A stretch of DNA of 11,119 nucleotides from an uncultured Parabacteroides sp. (GTDB lineage Bacteria > Bacteroidota > Bacteroidia > Bacteroidales > Tannerellaceae). A model generated the notes under the pieces. That model was not told the origin of the DNA. It did not search any database and saw only the letters and a program-made list of their open reading frames with translations. A program made the translations under genes and the position numbers. The first letter of the stretch is position 1. Every line of letters starts with the position of its first letter. Shown in pieces: positions 1 to 6,900 of this stretch. The stretch spans positions 1 to 11,119 of the forward strand of contig CAAGLQ010000188.1 in the NCBI GenBank assembly GCA_900770835.1, read 5' to 3'.

Positions 1-2
1 CA

Positions 3-74
3 TACAACCTGCTGCCCAAGAAACCCGCTTTGAACCTGGAGATCATTGATAAAAGTAGATTACTTACTAACTAA
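3..74 (+). CDS. possible 3' end of an upstream gene (partial)
   Basis: Reading frame 3 is open from the window edge to a TAA at 72-74 and encodes 23 residues ending ...DKSRLLTN. The other two forward frames close earlier (TGA around 31-33 and 47-49). The short peptide has a normal protein-like composition, but I do not recognise a family, and 23 codons is too little to prove coding. If it is real, the upstream gene ends only about 30 bases before the next frame. Confidence 0.25.
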   Translation, partial: YNLLPKKPALNLEIIDKSRLLTN

Positions 75-102
75 TTAAGGCTTATATCGAACTCGCGTTA
101 TA

Positions 103-906
103 TTGGATGAGATCAGGAGTCTTGACTTGGGAATTGGCTATGCATCCATTTGTGCGGTTAACTGTTTCTTTGTTTATTGTCGTTGCTTGAATAGAGTATT
201 AGAATCTTTTCGATTAGGTAGTAGCGTTACGGGCTATAGTGTCGAAGAATATCTTCGTTCAAAGGAGATTAGGTTGGCAAAGAAGATCATGGGTATCAAA
301 TACAATAGGGTGTTGCCTCTAACTGCTTATTCTCGCGCATTAATGCGTTCCAATGTGGTGAAAGAGCTGGCGACAGAGGATTATATCGATGGGTTTTATG
401 GGTTCAACCAGTCCCCGGTCTTAAGAAAGTGGGCTGTAGAGAAGGCGGTGATCGGTATATTGTTCGAAGGATATTGCACTCGAACGGACTATGTATTACA
501 GCTTTTGCGGAATATGGGCAGAAGCGAGAAAGAGCTGCTCCTTCTCGATATAGCGATTCATATCTTGGAACATGATGAATTGTATTCATTGCGGAAGACA
601 TTAGGGAAAGGCTTCTTGAATGTGTTTGGCGAAGAGATAAAGGATCCCTTGATCAAATTGCTTCGGGCTAAATGCTGTCTCGATCGCTCCTACGAGAAAG
701 AGGCATCCCAGGAGCTTCGAAAGACACTGAGGGCAACAGCTAAGGTGAAAGACTACTTGTTGATCGAATTGCGAAACAGGATGATTCAATATGATAGCTT
801 GGAGGATAAGATTCCTCTGATAATGGATCAGTCCCCGATCAATGAGACGAATGAGGATTTGTTACTTCACACAGTGGGCTATGCGTTCTTCGACTATAAC
901 TATTGA
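103..906 (+). CDS. C-terminal fragment paralogous to the Sel1-like repeat protein at 6901-8724
   Basis: 267 residues from a TTG at 103. The first in-frame ATG is at 289, but similarity to the paralogue already begins upstream of it, and an in-frame TAA at 76-78 blocks any longer start. Residues about 13-267 can be aligned by eye, at full length, with residues about 361-607 of the 6901-8724 protein. Shared landmarks are an LPL/PLA-xAYxRAL stretch, the identical GFNQSP motif (residues 100-105 here, 439-444 there) followed by WAV, an LRN/FRN block, and the terminus VGYAFFDYNY against IGYAFMDYTA. The roughly 360-residue N-terminal part that carries the Sel1-like repeats is missing. It is therefore either a decayed, 5'-truncated copy or an orphan C-terminal module. 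No catalytic motif or membrane segment is seen. The weak TTG start without a clear promoter favours a pseudogene. Codon use is more A/T-rich than in the following gene. Its last 26 bases overlap the next gene if that gene starts at 881. Confidence 0.6.
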   Translation: MDEIRSLDLGIGYASICAVNCFFVYCRCLNRVLESFRLGSSVTGYSVEEYLRSKEIRLAKKIMGIKYNRVLPLTAYSRALMRSNVVKELATEDYIDGFYGFNQSPVLRKWAVEKAVIGILFEGYCTRTDYVLQLLRNMGRSEKELLLLDIAIHILEHDELYSLRKTLGKGFLNVFGEEIKDPLIKLLRAKCCLDRSYEKEASQELRKTLRATAKVKDYLLIELRNRMIQYDSLEDKIPLIMDQSPINETNEDLLLHTVGYAFFDYNY

Positions 907-2386
907 TGGGTTTGTGGCTCACTTGCGATCGGCAGGAGTGCCGATCGTGTTTGGACTGCCTACGGAACGGATTTGTCTCGAATCTTGCTTCGTGGATGGA
1001 TCGGGTTTGCCTTATGGGTTGGTGTACCGGGGCACGATCTATGTTCGTCCGGATACTTGCTCCCTGTCGGTGTTGTGTCATGAATATACTCACCTTTGGG
1101 TAGCTGGGTATCGTACGTTGCATCCGGCGGAGTGGCTTTCTTGGGTTGCTGGGAGTGTCGCACTACCGACCTATTCCCTATTGGCTGATTATACGGTTTG
1201 GTCGGATCGGGACCGTCTGGCTGATGAGTGTTTGGCTGTTCTTGTGGGCGAGGCGGTTTCTGGGTCGTGCGTGGTCGATGCGTTGGCGTGTCGATGGGTT
1301 TCCCGTGTGCTTGCTGATTGTCTGGCTGGCGTGAATCCTGTTGGGGTGGTAGATGATCTTCCACGTTGTTTCTTCATTGGGATCAAAGGGGCAAGGCGTT
1401 TGCGTTGGTATAATTCGGAGCCTTATCGTATGCTGTCACGGGCGAGGTTGATGAAGCGGAAAAATTGGGTTAGTTATTTTATCAAGGAGGAGACTGGCTG
1501 GGAACAGGGCGTGGATTTTTATTGGCGGTATGAAACCAATGCGTATCGGATCAAAGAGCTGTCTGCCTATCGGAGGGCTTTGGATGGGCCGGTGCTTCTA
1601 AAAGATTTGGTCGATCTTCCGGTTGTATTCAAAGCTTATCCCCAGCTTGGTTATTATAAGGTGATTGTGGTAGAGTCTATCAGCAAAGGGCATGTCGCTC
1701 AAACGGGGAAGGATTTTATCCAATTGGAGAGGAAGCTTTTCTCGGGTTATTTGGATTGCTGGGATGATAAAGATAAATGTGGCCGTGAAAACTTGGCCTA
1801 TTACATTTTTCATGAGTTGCAACATGCTATCCAGACGATAGAGGGCTTCTCAAAGGGGGCTTCATTGTTCGTCATGGGCAGATTGCAAAGCCCTGCCATG
1901 ATGCGCATCCATCAAATCGATCCCGCCATATTTTCTTTGGCTTTAACGGTCGTTTCATCGAATACGCTGGAGTCGTTAGCAAAGGGTGGTTTGAAAGACT
2001 TAAGGGAGAGTGTTGAACGCTATAAAGCCAATTGCAGCAACCCTCATTCTTATCTTAATCATTTGGCGTTATCCCACATGGACTCCATCCTTGAACGTTG
2101 TGATGAAGAGGGTTATGTGGCCTTGACAAGGCTTTTGCATGCGGTACTGGAGCAGTATCAAACTCCGGGTTGGGATGATTTCCGAACGGGTATGTACTAT
2201 CGCTATGCGGGTGAGGTGGAGGCGCGTAATGCGGCCTATCGCACGTTAGGGATCAGACAGTCCTTGCTGGCCGAGACGACTGAGGATTTTGATCGAGAGG
2301 ATCAGATTATCGGCTTTCTCTGTTCCATCTCCAATCTGAAACAGGCTGAGTGGGCGAAACTGAGTGGAAAAAAGTCTTTCATTTGA
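881..2386 (+). CDS. double-zincin protein (two HExxH domains, polyvalent-protein type)
   Basis: 501 residues from ATG 881; in-frame ATGs at 842 and 851 would add 13 or 10 residues that overlap the previous frame more deeply. There are two separate zinc-metallopeptidase signatures. The first is HEYTHLW (H67, E68, H71), followed by ADECLA whose Glu116 could be the third ligand. This pattern matches the 'IHEYTHLWA...DEIADEVLA' zincin common in large polyvalent proteins of Bacteroidota phages and conjugative elements. The second is FHELQHAIQTIEGF (HExxH at 311-315) with a distal AGEVEARN (Glu445) in the spacing and context of the LPD23-like zincin domain. Both would be gluzincin-like HExxH...E sites. 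The two domains are joined by about 190 residues of unrecognised sequence. No signal peptide or transmembrane helix is evident, so a cytoplasmic or injected enzyme is more likely than a classically secreted one. The substrate is unknown. The gene ends in TGA and is followed by a strong hairpin terminator at 2401-2441. Confidence 0.8.
   Translation: MRSSTITIDGFVAHLRSAGVPIVFGLPTERICLESCFVDGSGLPYGLVYRGTIYVRPDTCSLSVLCHEYTHLWVAGYRTLHPAEWLSWVAGSVALPTYSLLADYTVWSDRDRLADECLAVLVGEAVSGSCVVDALACRWVSRVLADCLAGVNPVGVVDDLPRCFFIGIKGARRLRWYNSEPYRMLSRARLMKRKNWVSYFIKEETGWEQGVDFYWRYETNAYRIKELSAYRRALDGPVLLKDLVDLPVVFKAYPQLGYYKVIVVESISKGHVAQTGKDFIQLERKLFSGYLDCWDDKDKCGRENLAYYIFHELQHAIQTIEGFSKGASLFVMGRLQSPAMMRIHQIDPAIFSLALTVVSSNTLESLAKGGLKDLRESVERYKANCSNPHSYLNHLALSHMDSILERCDEEGYVALTRLLHAVLEQYQTPGWDDFRTGMYYRYAGEVEARNAAYRTLGIRQSLLAETTEDFDREDQIIGFLCSISNLKQAEWAKLSGKKSFI
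926..947 (+). repeat. perfect 9-bp inverted repeat (hairpin) just inside the zincin gene
   Basis: CGATCGGCA, loop GGAG, TGCCGATCG: a perfect GC-rich stem with a four-base loop, 45 bases after the chosen ATG at 881. It has no following T-run, so it is not an intrinsic terminator. It could form in the mRNA near the ribosome loading zone, or it could be a chance result of coding LRSAGVPIV. Confidence 0.5.
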
Positions 2387-2400
2387 TGATCTATTCATTT

Positions 2401-2441
2401 GATTAGAAAAGGAGAAGCGAGCGGCTTCTCCCTAATCTTTT
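2401..2441 (+). terminator. intrinsic terminator after the zincin gene
   Basis: GGAGAAGC (2411-2418), loop GAGCG and GCTTCTCC (2424-2431) form a perfect 8-bp stem. It is extended by GATTAG (2401-2406) pairing with CTAATC (2432-2437) across an AAAA bulge, and is followed by TTTT. It closes the first transcription unit. Confidence 0.85.
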
Positions 2442-2525
2442 ACGATGATATTTTCAGTGCGGTGAATACTCATTACGAGGATGCGGAACAAAATTGATGA
2501 GATGGAATAGGTTGGTTGCTTTTAG

Positions 2526-2564
2526 AATGTATTTTTGCAGCATACTATTTTGTAAAAATACATT
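2526..2564. promoter_or_regulatory. 11-bp inverted repeat overlying the promoter (likely operator)
   Basis: AATGTATTTTT (2526-2536) and AAAAATACATT (2554-2564) are perfect reverse complements separated by 17 bases. The left arm runs into the -33 element and the right arm covers most of the -7 box, with arm centres 28 bases apart. The promoter consensus is not itself palindromic, so the symmetry is extra information. A dimeric or tetrameric repressor binding here would block RNA polymerase. The regulator is not identifiable from this window. Confidence 0.6.
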
Positions 2565-2566
2565 TG
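2534..2566 (+). promoter_or_regulatory. Bacteroidota-type promoter for the beta-repeat gene
   Basis: The -33 element TTTG lies at 2534-2537 and the -7 box TACATTTG (TAnnTTTG) at 2559-2566, with 21 bases between them. The ATG at 2572 begins five bases after the -7 box, so the transcript would start at or within a few bases of the start codon (leaderless or nearly so). This placement is the main reason for choosing the 2572 start over the upstream ATG at 2494. Confidence 0.75.
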
Positions 2567-2571
2567 TTATC

Positions 2572-4230
2572 ATGGGTTGTTTTAGCCGCAAGAAAGAAAT
2601 GGTAGTGACCTCTTGTTGTGGCAATGATGATTTGAGGATCTCTTGTTTCTTAGTTGGGGAATGTGTACATTTGTTGCAAAATGATGGTGTTATGGAAATT
2701 CCCCAGTTGCGTGAATGTATGCTTCAAGCTTGTGAAGCAGTAGGTGAACCGTTGTGTCCAAACGGTGAGGTATTGGATACAGCTTCTGATCTGATCACCC
2801 AGGTGCAGTCGTATTTGATCCAGTCACATCCTGTGAGTGTAGGTAACCAGCTTGCGCAGTGGATGATTCAATCCTTTACTCCGGAACAGTTGAAACCGTA
2901 TGGTATCTTGGTCAATCCAACGTCTGTGTCCGATCAGGGTGAGGATTCGGTGTCGCTTGTCTTGCTAGATGAGCAAGAAAGGCGTGTCACCCAGGTGACC
3001 ACGCATGGGACTATTACCTATCGTGGGGGTGCTAACGCTTCTGTGTTTATCGCAATGGGCGAGGCTCGCCTGTTTGGACAACAGGGGGCGGTTGTATCTC
3101 CTGGTGTGTATCTGCGGGCCGAAGCGGTCGATCGGGTGTTAGCGGCTGGCCGTTGTGAGGTATTGGTGTTTAACTGCCCGTCCATCGAGGCACGTGAGGG
3201 GGTTAAGCTGACGGCTGGTAATTCGTTTGCGGAGACTTTTGGCGATTGCTATGTCAATCTGGATAGGGGCGCTCGACTGGTGTCTCATCAGACGGGAGGA
3301 GAGATCTGTACCGGAACGGGTGCGATTACGCTTCTGATGGAAGAGGGGGCCAATTTGGAGGGGAAGGGCTTAGTCATCGATCAGAATGATTTGAATCCGG
3401 CACAGGTGGATCTGTTGATTGAGCAGATGCGGAGTATTATACCTGTGCCCGAAGGCTACTTCAATTTTGATCGGACACTCGATGATGCGAAGAGGGCATT
3501 TCTGGATCCGAAACTCAAGCTTTTTCATCAGTTCTACGAGGAGGAGAACAAACAATCTCCTTTGGGCCTGATCGAAAACGCTACATCGGTTAGGGAACTT
3601 GCGGATGTGGTGCTGCCGCAAATTAATTGGGTCTTGTGTGCGATGTCCTTTGCCGAGATTGCCCAATACTTTGGGGAGCGTGAGTTGATCCGGCATAACA
3701 TCTTTAGCTCGGTCTATCCCATGCTGGTTGTGGATCCCGAGAAACCGATCCATCTCTTCGGGAATATGGCTGTGTCATTTGAGGGGCAACATCCAACCGT
3801 GTTCTTGCATGAGCATGCGATGGCTTTAGCAGATGGCAAAACGGTGATGACCGGTTACGATCATTCAACGGGTATTGTTTTTGACAAGGCGGGATTTGTC
3901 GCAAGGGATCAGGGCGAAGGGCGTGTGCGGGGCATCGTGGCTGACGGATCGAAAGCGGCTGTTGTCTCGAAAGCGTGCAGGCTGCTGTTGACCGATCGAG
4001 CTATTGGTGAGTTTTCAGGGGGCAGCCAAGGACTGGCTGACAGCCCTAACGTGACGGTGGTCGGGAAAGGGAACAGTAGGGTATATAGCCCCTATACCGA
4101 TCTGGATGCACAGCTGAGTGGACAAGCTCAACTGGTACATGTGGCCGATCCGGTTGAGTGGCAACGGATGAAATCGGAGTTTTTGCAGGAATCACCGGAT
4201 GTGGCGCAGAAATATGCGATCAAGAGATAG
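2572..4230 (+). CDS. large two-unit beta-repeat protein, function unknown
   Basis: 552 residues from ATG 2572, chosen because the promoter's -7 box lies directly upstream; an ATG at 2494 would give 578 but would precede the promoter. The protein seems to have two similar units. Each starts with a short helical motif, FTPEQLKPYGILV (about 102-114) and FGERELIRHNIF (about 367-378). Each then continues with beta-rich, glycine-containing short repeats (about 135-270 and 393-525) of the kind 'hydrophobic-x-A/G-x-G-x-A-x-V'. These resemble the beta-helix/stacked-strand repeats seen in phage and mobile-element proteins of Bacteroidota. Residues 271-345 between the units look helical and charged. No signal peptide, transmembrane helix or catalytic motif is apparent; the N-terminus MGCFSRKKE is not a lipobox. 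It is 33 bases upstream of the next frame with no terminator between, so the two are probably co-transcribed. A structural, binding or adhesive role is the most I would infer. Confidence 0.8.
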   Translation: MGCFSRKKEMVVTSCCGNDDLRISCFLVGECVHLLQNDGVMEIPQLRECMLQACEAVGEPLCPNGEVLDTASDLITQVQSYLIQSHPVSVGNQLAQWMIQSFTPEQLKPYGILVNPTSVSDQGEDSVSLVLLDEQERRVTQVTTHGTITYRGGANASVFIAMGEARLFGQQGAVVSPGVYLRAEAVDRVLAAGRCEVLVFNCPSIEAREGVKLTAGNSFAETFGDCYVNLDRGARLVSHQTGGEICTGTGAITLLMEEGANLEGKGLVIDQNDLNPAQVDLLIEQMRSIIPVPEGYFNFDRTLDDAKRAFLDPKLKLFHQFYEEENKQSPLGLIENATSVRELADVVLPQINWVLCAMSFAEIAQYFGERELIRHNIFSSVYPMLVVDPEKPIHLFGNMAVSFEGQHPTVFLHEHAMALADGKTVMTGYDHSTGIVFDKAGFVARDQGEGRVRGIVADGSKAAVVSKACRLLLTDRAIGEFSGGSQGLADSPNVTVVGKGNSRVYSPYTDLDAQLSGQAQLVHVADPVEWQRMKSEFLQESPDVAQKYAIKR

Positions 4231-4263
4231 TATTATATATTTTTCATTCAACAACCTTAGACT

Positions 4264-4875
4264 ATGAATAGCGAACAATTGGGATATGAACCCGACCAAA
4301 TGGGTGACTGGCTGGTGCTGAAAGTGGGCCAACATACGTATATCACGGACATGAAAGAGACCGTGGGGAGTTGTGAACGTGCATGGAGGGAGATCTATGA
4401 GTCTTTACTTATGTTGCCGGTGGATGATTTACCGCAGGCGGTGGTGTATGAGCAGAAAGACCGAACTTGCGAGCAGGCGTTGTCTTTACCTCCGAATGGC
4501 TCCTCTTGGGTGGCTGCGGAGATCTTGTATATGATGGATCGGTATCAACAGGCGGTGCCGAACAAGCGTTTCATCAACACGGACTTTATCCATTATCGGA
4601 ATTATGCGCAACAGCATAACTTACTCGAGGGCCTGAAACCTGCGGCAGTTTATCGGTGCGCCGTGTGCCAAGGGTCTAGCGGTTGTGTTGGCAGTGCGGG
4701 TGGTTTTTGGCAGTTACTTGATGAGTCTGGCAAGGTGACTCAGACTGCTGACAAGGTATGGGACCTGGTACCTACGTTAGGGACAGAGCAAGCAACTGCT
4801 TCTCGGTTGGAATATCGCATACCGGGCGTGTCTGAGCCTTGGGTGCGTACGACCACTACGGAGTTGCAATTCTGA
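4264..4875 (+). CDS. N-terminal part of a gene interrupted by an in-frame TGA, family unknown
   Basis: 203 residues from ATG 4264, 33 bases after the previous gene. I do not recognise the family. Visible features are a GDWLVLKVGQHTYITDM block (14-30), mixed alpha/beta content with a conserved-looking VAAEILYMMDRYQQAVPNK segment (83-101), and a Cys cluster CAVCQGSSGC (C132, C135, C141) that might bind a metal. The frame is stopped by TGA at 4873-4875 but stays open without a shift until 6000, with the same codon style, so this is very likely the first third of a single 578-codon gene. As a stand-alone protein it would end abruptly at TTELQF. Confidence 0.65.
   Translation: MNSEQLGYEPDQMGDWLVLKVGQHTYITDMKETVGSCERAWREIYESLLMLPVDDLPQAVVYEQKDRTCEQALSLPPNGSSWVAAEILYMMDRYQQAVPNKRFINTDFIHYRNYAQQHNLLEGLKPAAVYRCAVCQGSSGCVGSAGGFWQLLDESGKVTQTADKVWDLVPTLGTEQATASRLEYRIPGVSEPWVRTTTTELQF
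4873..4875 (+). other. in-frame TGA (nonsense or recoded codon)
   Basis: Codon order is TTG CAA TTC TGA CAG GCG TTT CAA. Both flanking frames are the same frame. A TGA followed by C is the leakiest natural stop context, but simple mutation of a sense codon (TGG or CGA) or a sequencing error is also possible. Other genes in the window end properly with TGA (904-906, 2384-2386, 6874-6876), so a reassigned genetic code is excluded. Confidence 0.75.
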
Positions 4876-4926
4876 CAGGCGTTTCAAGCGGCACAGCCTA
4901 TTCAGTCTGCGGAGTGGTTCGATAGC

Positions 4927-6000
4927 TTGGTGAACAATCAGGCACTGGATGCGTTTATTGCCTCTCACTATGGCGCTTATCAGGCTTTTTCGCTGGTGCA
5001 GGGATTACCTATTCTGGTGCGGGACGAGCTGGATGAGCTGGTCTATGAGGCTCAGCGGGAACTGGGCACACGGGGCTGTGAACCTAATCTGGTGGGTTAC
5101 AAGCAAGCATTGTTGGACGGGGCGACGAGTGGCGTGGAACAGCAGTTGGCGCTGATGCGTCAGTATGGTATTCCAGGGGAACAGGAGTTTGTCCATGCCT
5201 TGGGTGATCCCGCTAACCGCCATCTGGTGTCCCAAGAGTATTTGGATCGGCACAGGGTGGATATTCTAATTGCGCAACCGATAGGTGTGGCTCCTGAACA
5301 ACAGATAAGAGCGGACATTTTTGCGTTGCATGAGGCGGCTGTGCTTCGTCCTGAACTCCTGTACACGCCGCTTATTAAACAGTCGGATTTGAATAGTGTC
5401 TATTTCTGGATGCCTTTGAAGGATTTTGATCAGCAGGATTGGATAAACATCAGTCATCTAATCCCGGAGTCTCTATTCAAGGAACCTCGGTTCCAATTAG
5501 AGGCATTAGCGGTAGGGTTGTTTTCCGAGAAGGAGCTGCAGAAGTACCTCATTCCTCAGTTGCAAGGGGTCAGCAAGAGCCGCACTGAGTACACACGGCT
5601 CAGCATGGCTGAGCGGCTAAGCGAGGCGCAACGCTATTGGGCCGATGTCAAGGTGATCGATGATCCACGGAACATTGTATTCGTACCCGATGAGGCTCGA
5701 ACTCCGATTCAGGTGGAGCAGCTGCTCTTGCGGGATTGGACTCATCTGGGTGAGATCTCTCCAGCCTTGTTGGACAAAACGGTGTGGACAGAGGAGATGG
5801 TACTCTCTGGTTTGCGTCGGCAAAAGGGGCTTTTCCGATATAGGGAATCACTGGAGCGTTTGTTTGAATCACTGCCGGAGCGGTATCACACGCCTCGTGT
5901 GAAACAGGCGATGGCTGTAGCATTGGAGCGCTTTGGCAAAGTGGCTGAACAGAAGACGCAAGAGCAGGTCGTTCAGCGATCTTCCCGAATGAAACGGTAG
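4927..6000 (+). CDS. C-terminal part of the TGA-interrupted gene, mostly helical, function unknown
   Basis: 357 residues if started at the TTG at 4927, but coding-like sequence (QAFQAAQPIQSAEWFDSL) fills the 17 codons between the TGA and that TTG, and no in-frame ATG occurs until 5155. An independent start is therefore unconvincing, and this is better read as the remainder of the 4264 gene. The sequence is helix-rich. The FSEKELQKYLI motif (199-209) resembles the short F-x-E-x-E-L helical motif of the preceding gene. LPERYHTPRVKQAMAVA (316-332) recalls short helical repeats of the DUF4116 kind, only weakly. The C-terminus is basic (SSRMKR). A hairpin terminator lies at 6007-6055. Confidence 0.6.
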   Translation: MVNNQALDAFIASHYGAYQAFSLVQGLPILVRDELDELVYEAQRELGTRGCEPNLVGYKQALLDGATSGVEQQLALMRQYGIPGEQEFVHALGDPANRHLVSQEYLDRHRVDILIAQPIGVAPEQQIRADIFALHEAAVLRPELLYTPLIKQSDLNSVYFWMPLKDFDQQDWINISHLIPESLFKEPRFQLEALAVGLFSEKELQKYLIPQLQGVSKSRTEYTRLSMAERLSEAQRYWADVKVIDDPRNIVFVPDEARTPIQVEQLLLRDWTHLGEISPALLDKTVWTEEMVLSGLRRQKGLFRYRESLERLFESLPERYHTPRVKQAMAVALERFGKVAEQKTQEQVVQRSSRMKR

Positions 6001-6006
6001 GGAAAA

Positions 6007-6055
6007 AGGGTGCTGAGTTGGGGAATGCTCAGCTCCCTCTAAAATTTTGTTTGTT
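6007..6055 (+). terminator. intrinsic terminator closing the second transcription unit
   Basis: GCTGAG (6012-6017) pairs with CTCAGC (6028-6033) around a 10-base loop. The stem is extended across one mismatch by AGGG (6007-6010) with CCCT (6035-6038). AAAATTTTGTTTGTTTG follows, giving an uneven T-rich tail. Confidence 0.7.
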
Positions 6056-6089
6056 TGCTTCGTGGATAAGTGCATTATGCGTAAATTTG
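6054..6089 (+). promoter_or_regulatory. candidate promoter for the zinc-ribbon/Sel1 operon
   Basis: TAAATTTG at 6082-6089 fits the TAnnTTTG box exactly. The nearest upstream TTTG (6054-6057) is 24 bases away, a little longer than the other promoters here, so the -33 assignment is weak. Lying after the terminator and 32 bases before the GTG at 6121, it is the obvious start for the unit. Confidence 0.45.
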
Positions 6090-6120
6090 GAGGGATGAAT
6101 TTTGTAGGACATAAAACACC

Positions 6121-6876
6121 GTGAAACCAACTAAAAACAAAGTATATTGCATTGGCTGCAAACGGTCGAAGATGCTTTTTGCGGAAGAGCGGAATGCCTT
6201 GAACTTCATTAAGTTCAACAGCGAATCGATTGCGGATCGAGCGGGTCGGGCTCCCGTTCGGGCCTACTATTGTCCCTATTGTTTGGGGTGGCATGTGACG
6301 AGCAATGAGTCGGAGGAGGTTGGGCAACGGCTGGATCAAAAGGACAAGGTAAATACGGAACGGGCGATGCAGGCCAGGGCCTTGGATCTGGAGCTCGAAT
6401 CATTGGGTGACCTGATCAAACCTCGTCTCTATCGGGCGGTTGCTTTGGGACTGTTGGGTCATGAAGAGAAATCAAGGGTGGCGTTTGGGGAATGCAACGA
6501 GTGGATCCAGCTCATGAAGGACAAAGCTCCCTTTTCCAAGGTGCCGGTTCGGATGATGGATCACTTTCGGCAGATGCGCAAGCTAACGGATCGTATCTTA
6601 GTTGGGTTGCTCCAATCTCCGGATGTACGTCGCAGCAGAGGCGAGAACCCGAACGGCAAGGATTCAAGCCGGAAGGTCTATCAGAATGTGACGCTGGTGG
6701 AACGGATGCGTGTGGTCATTAGCGAGGCACCGCCAGCGATTTTGGCTGAGCCTAAGTTGTTGAATAAGCGGTTATCGCCGCATGTGCAATTGCTGGTGGG
6801 CGATTATTCTGCTGAGATCAAGAGCGCTATTTTTGCGGCGGTGGAGGAGTTGTACAGTAGGGACGGCATGGTGTGA
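6121..6876 (+). CDS. zinc-ribbon protein, function unknown
   Basis: 251 residues from a GTG at 6121. No in-frame ATG lies upstream within the leader, and the zinc ribbon begins right after this start. The N-terminal domain has CIGC (C10, C13) and, after about 37 residues, CPYCLGWH (C51, C54, H58), a zinc-binding knuckle pair. The CPxCxxWH form is common in small phage and mobile-element proteins of Bacteroidota and usually implies nucleic-acid or protein binding. Residues 75-251 are predicted helical and charged and contain no motif I recognise. The stop is 24 bases from the next gene, with no terminator between, so the two form an operon. A nine-codon leader frame starting at ATG 6095 ends in a TGA that overlaps the GTG start (GTGA), which might couple translation. 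Confidence 0.75.
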   Translation: MKPTKNKVYCIGCKRSKMLFAEERNALNFIKFNSESIADRAGRAPVRAYYCPYCLGWHVTSNESEEVGQRLDQKDKVNTERAMQARALDLELESLGDLIKPRLYRAVALGLLGHEEKSRVAFGECNEWIQLMKDKAPFSKVPVRMMDHFRQMRKLTDRILVGLLQSPDVRRSRGENPNGKDSSRKVYQNVTLVERMRVVISEAPPAILAEPKLLNKRLSPHVQLLVGDYSAEIKSAIFAAVEELYSRDGMV

Positions 6877-6900
6877 TTGATAATTTAAAAGGTTTATAAT

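Noticed and set aside
960..1364. Minus-strand frame opposite the first zincin domain
   Set aside because: Proline/threonine/glutamine-rich shadow of a gene whose plus-strand product has intact HExxH motifs.
2526..2566. Invertible (phase-variable) promoter
   Set aside because: The inverted repeats lie within the promoter only 17 bases apart, far shorter than known invertible promoter segments; an operator explains them better.
2494..2571. Upstream ATG extension of the beta-repeat gene
   Set aside because: It would place the start before the promoter and code through the operator-like repeat.
4873..4875. Reassigned genetic code or selenocysteine at the in-frame TGA
   Set aside because: Several other genes here stop at TGA, and no selenocysteine-type structure is apparent downstream of the codon.
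5598..5614. 7-bp perfect inverted repeat GCTCAGC/GCTGAGC in the interrupted gene
   Set aside because: Short, inside coding sequence, no T-run; probably chance, although the same hexamer recurs in the terminator at 6012-6033.
5869..6339. 156-codon minus-strand frame
   Set aside because: It covers the end of one gene, the terminator and the zinc-ribbon start; composition is that of an antisense shadow.
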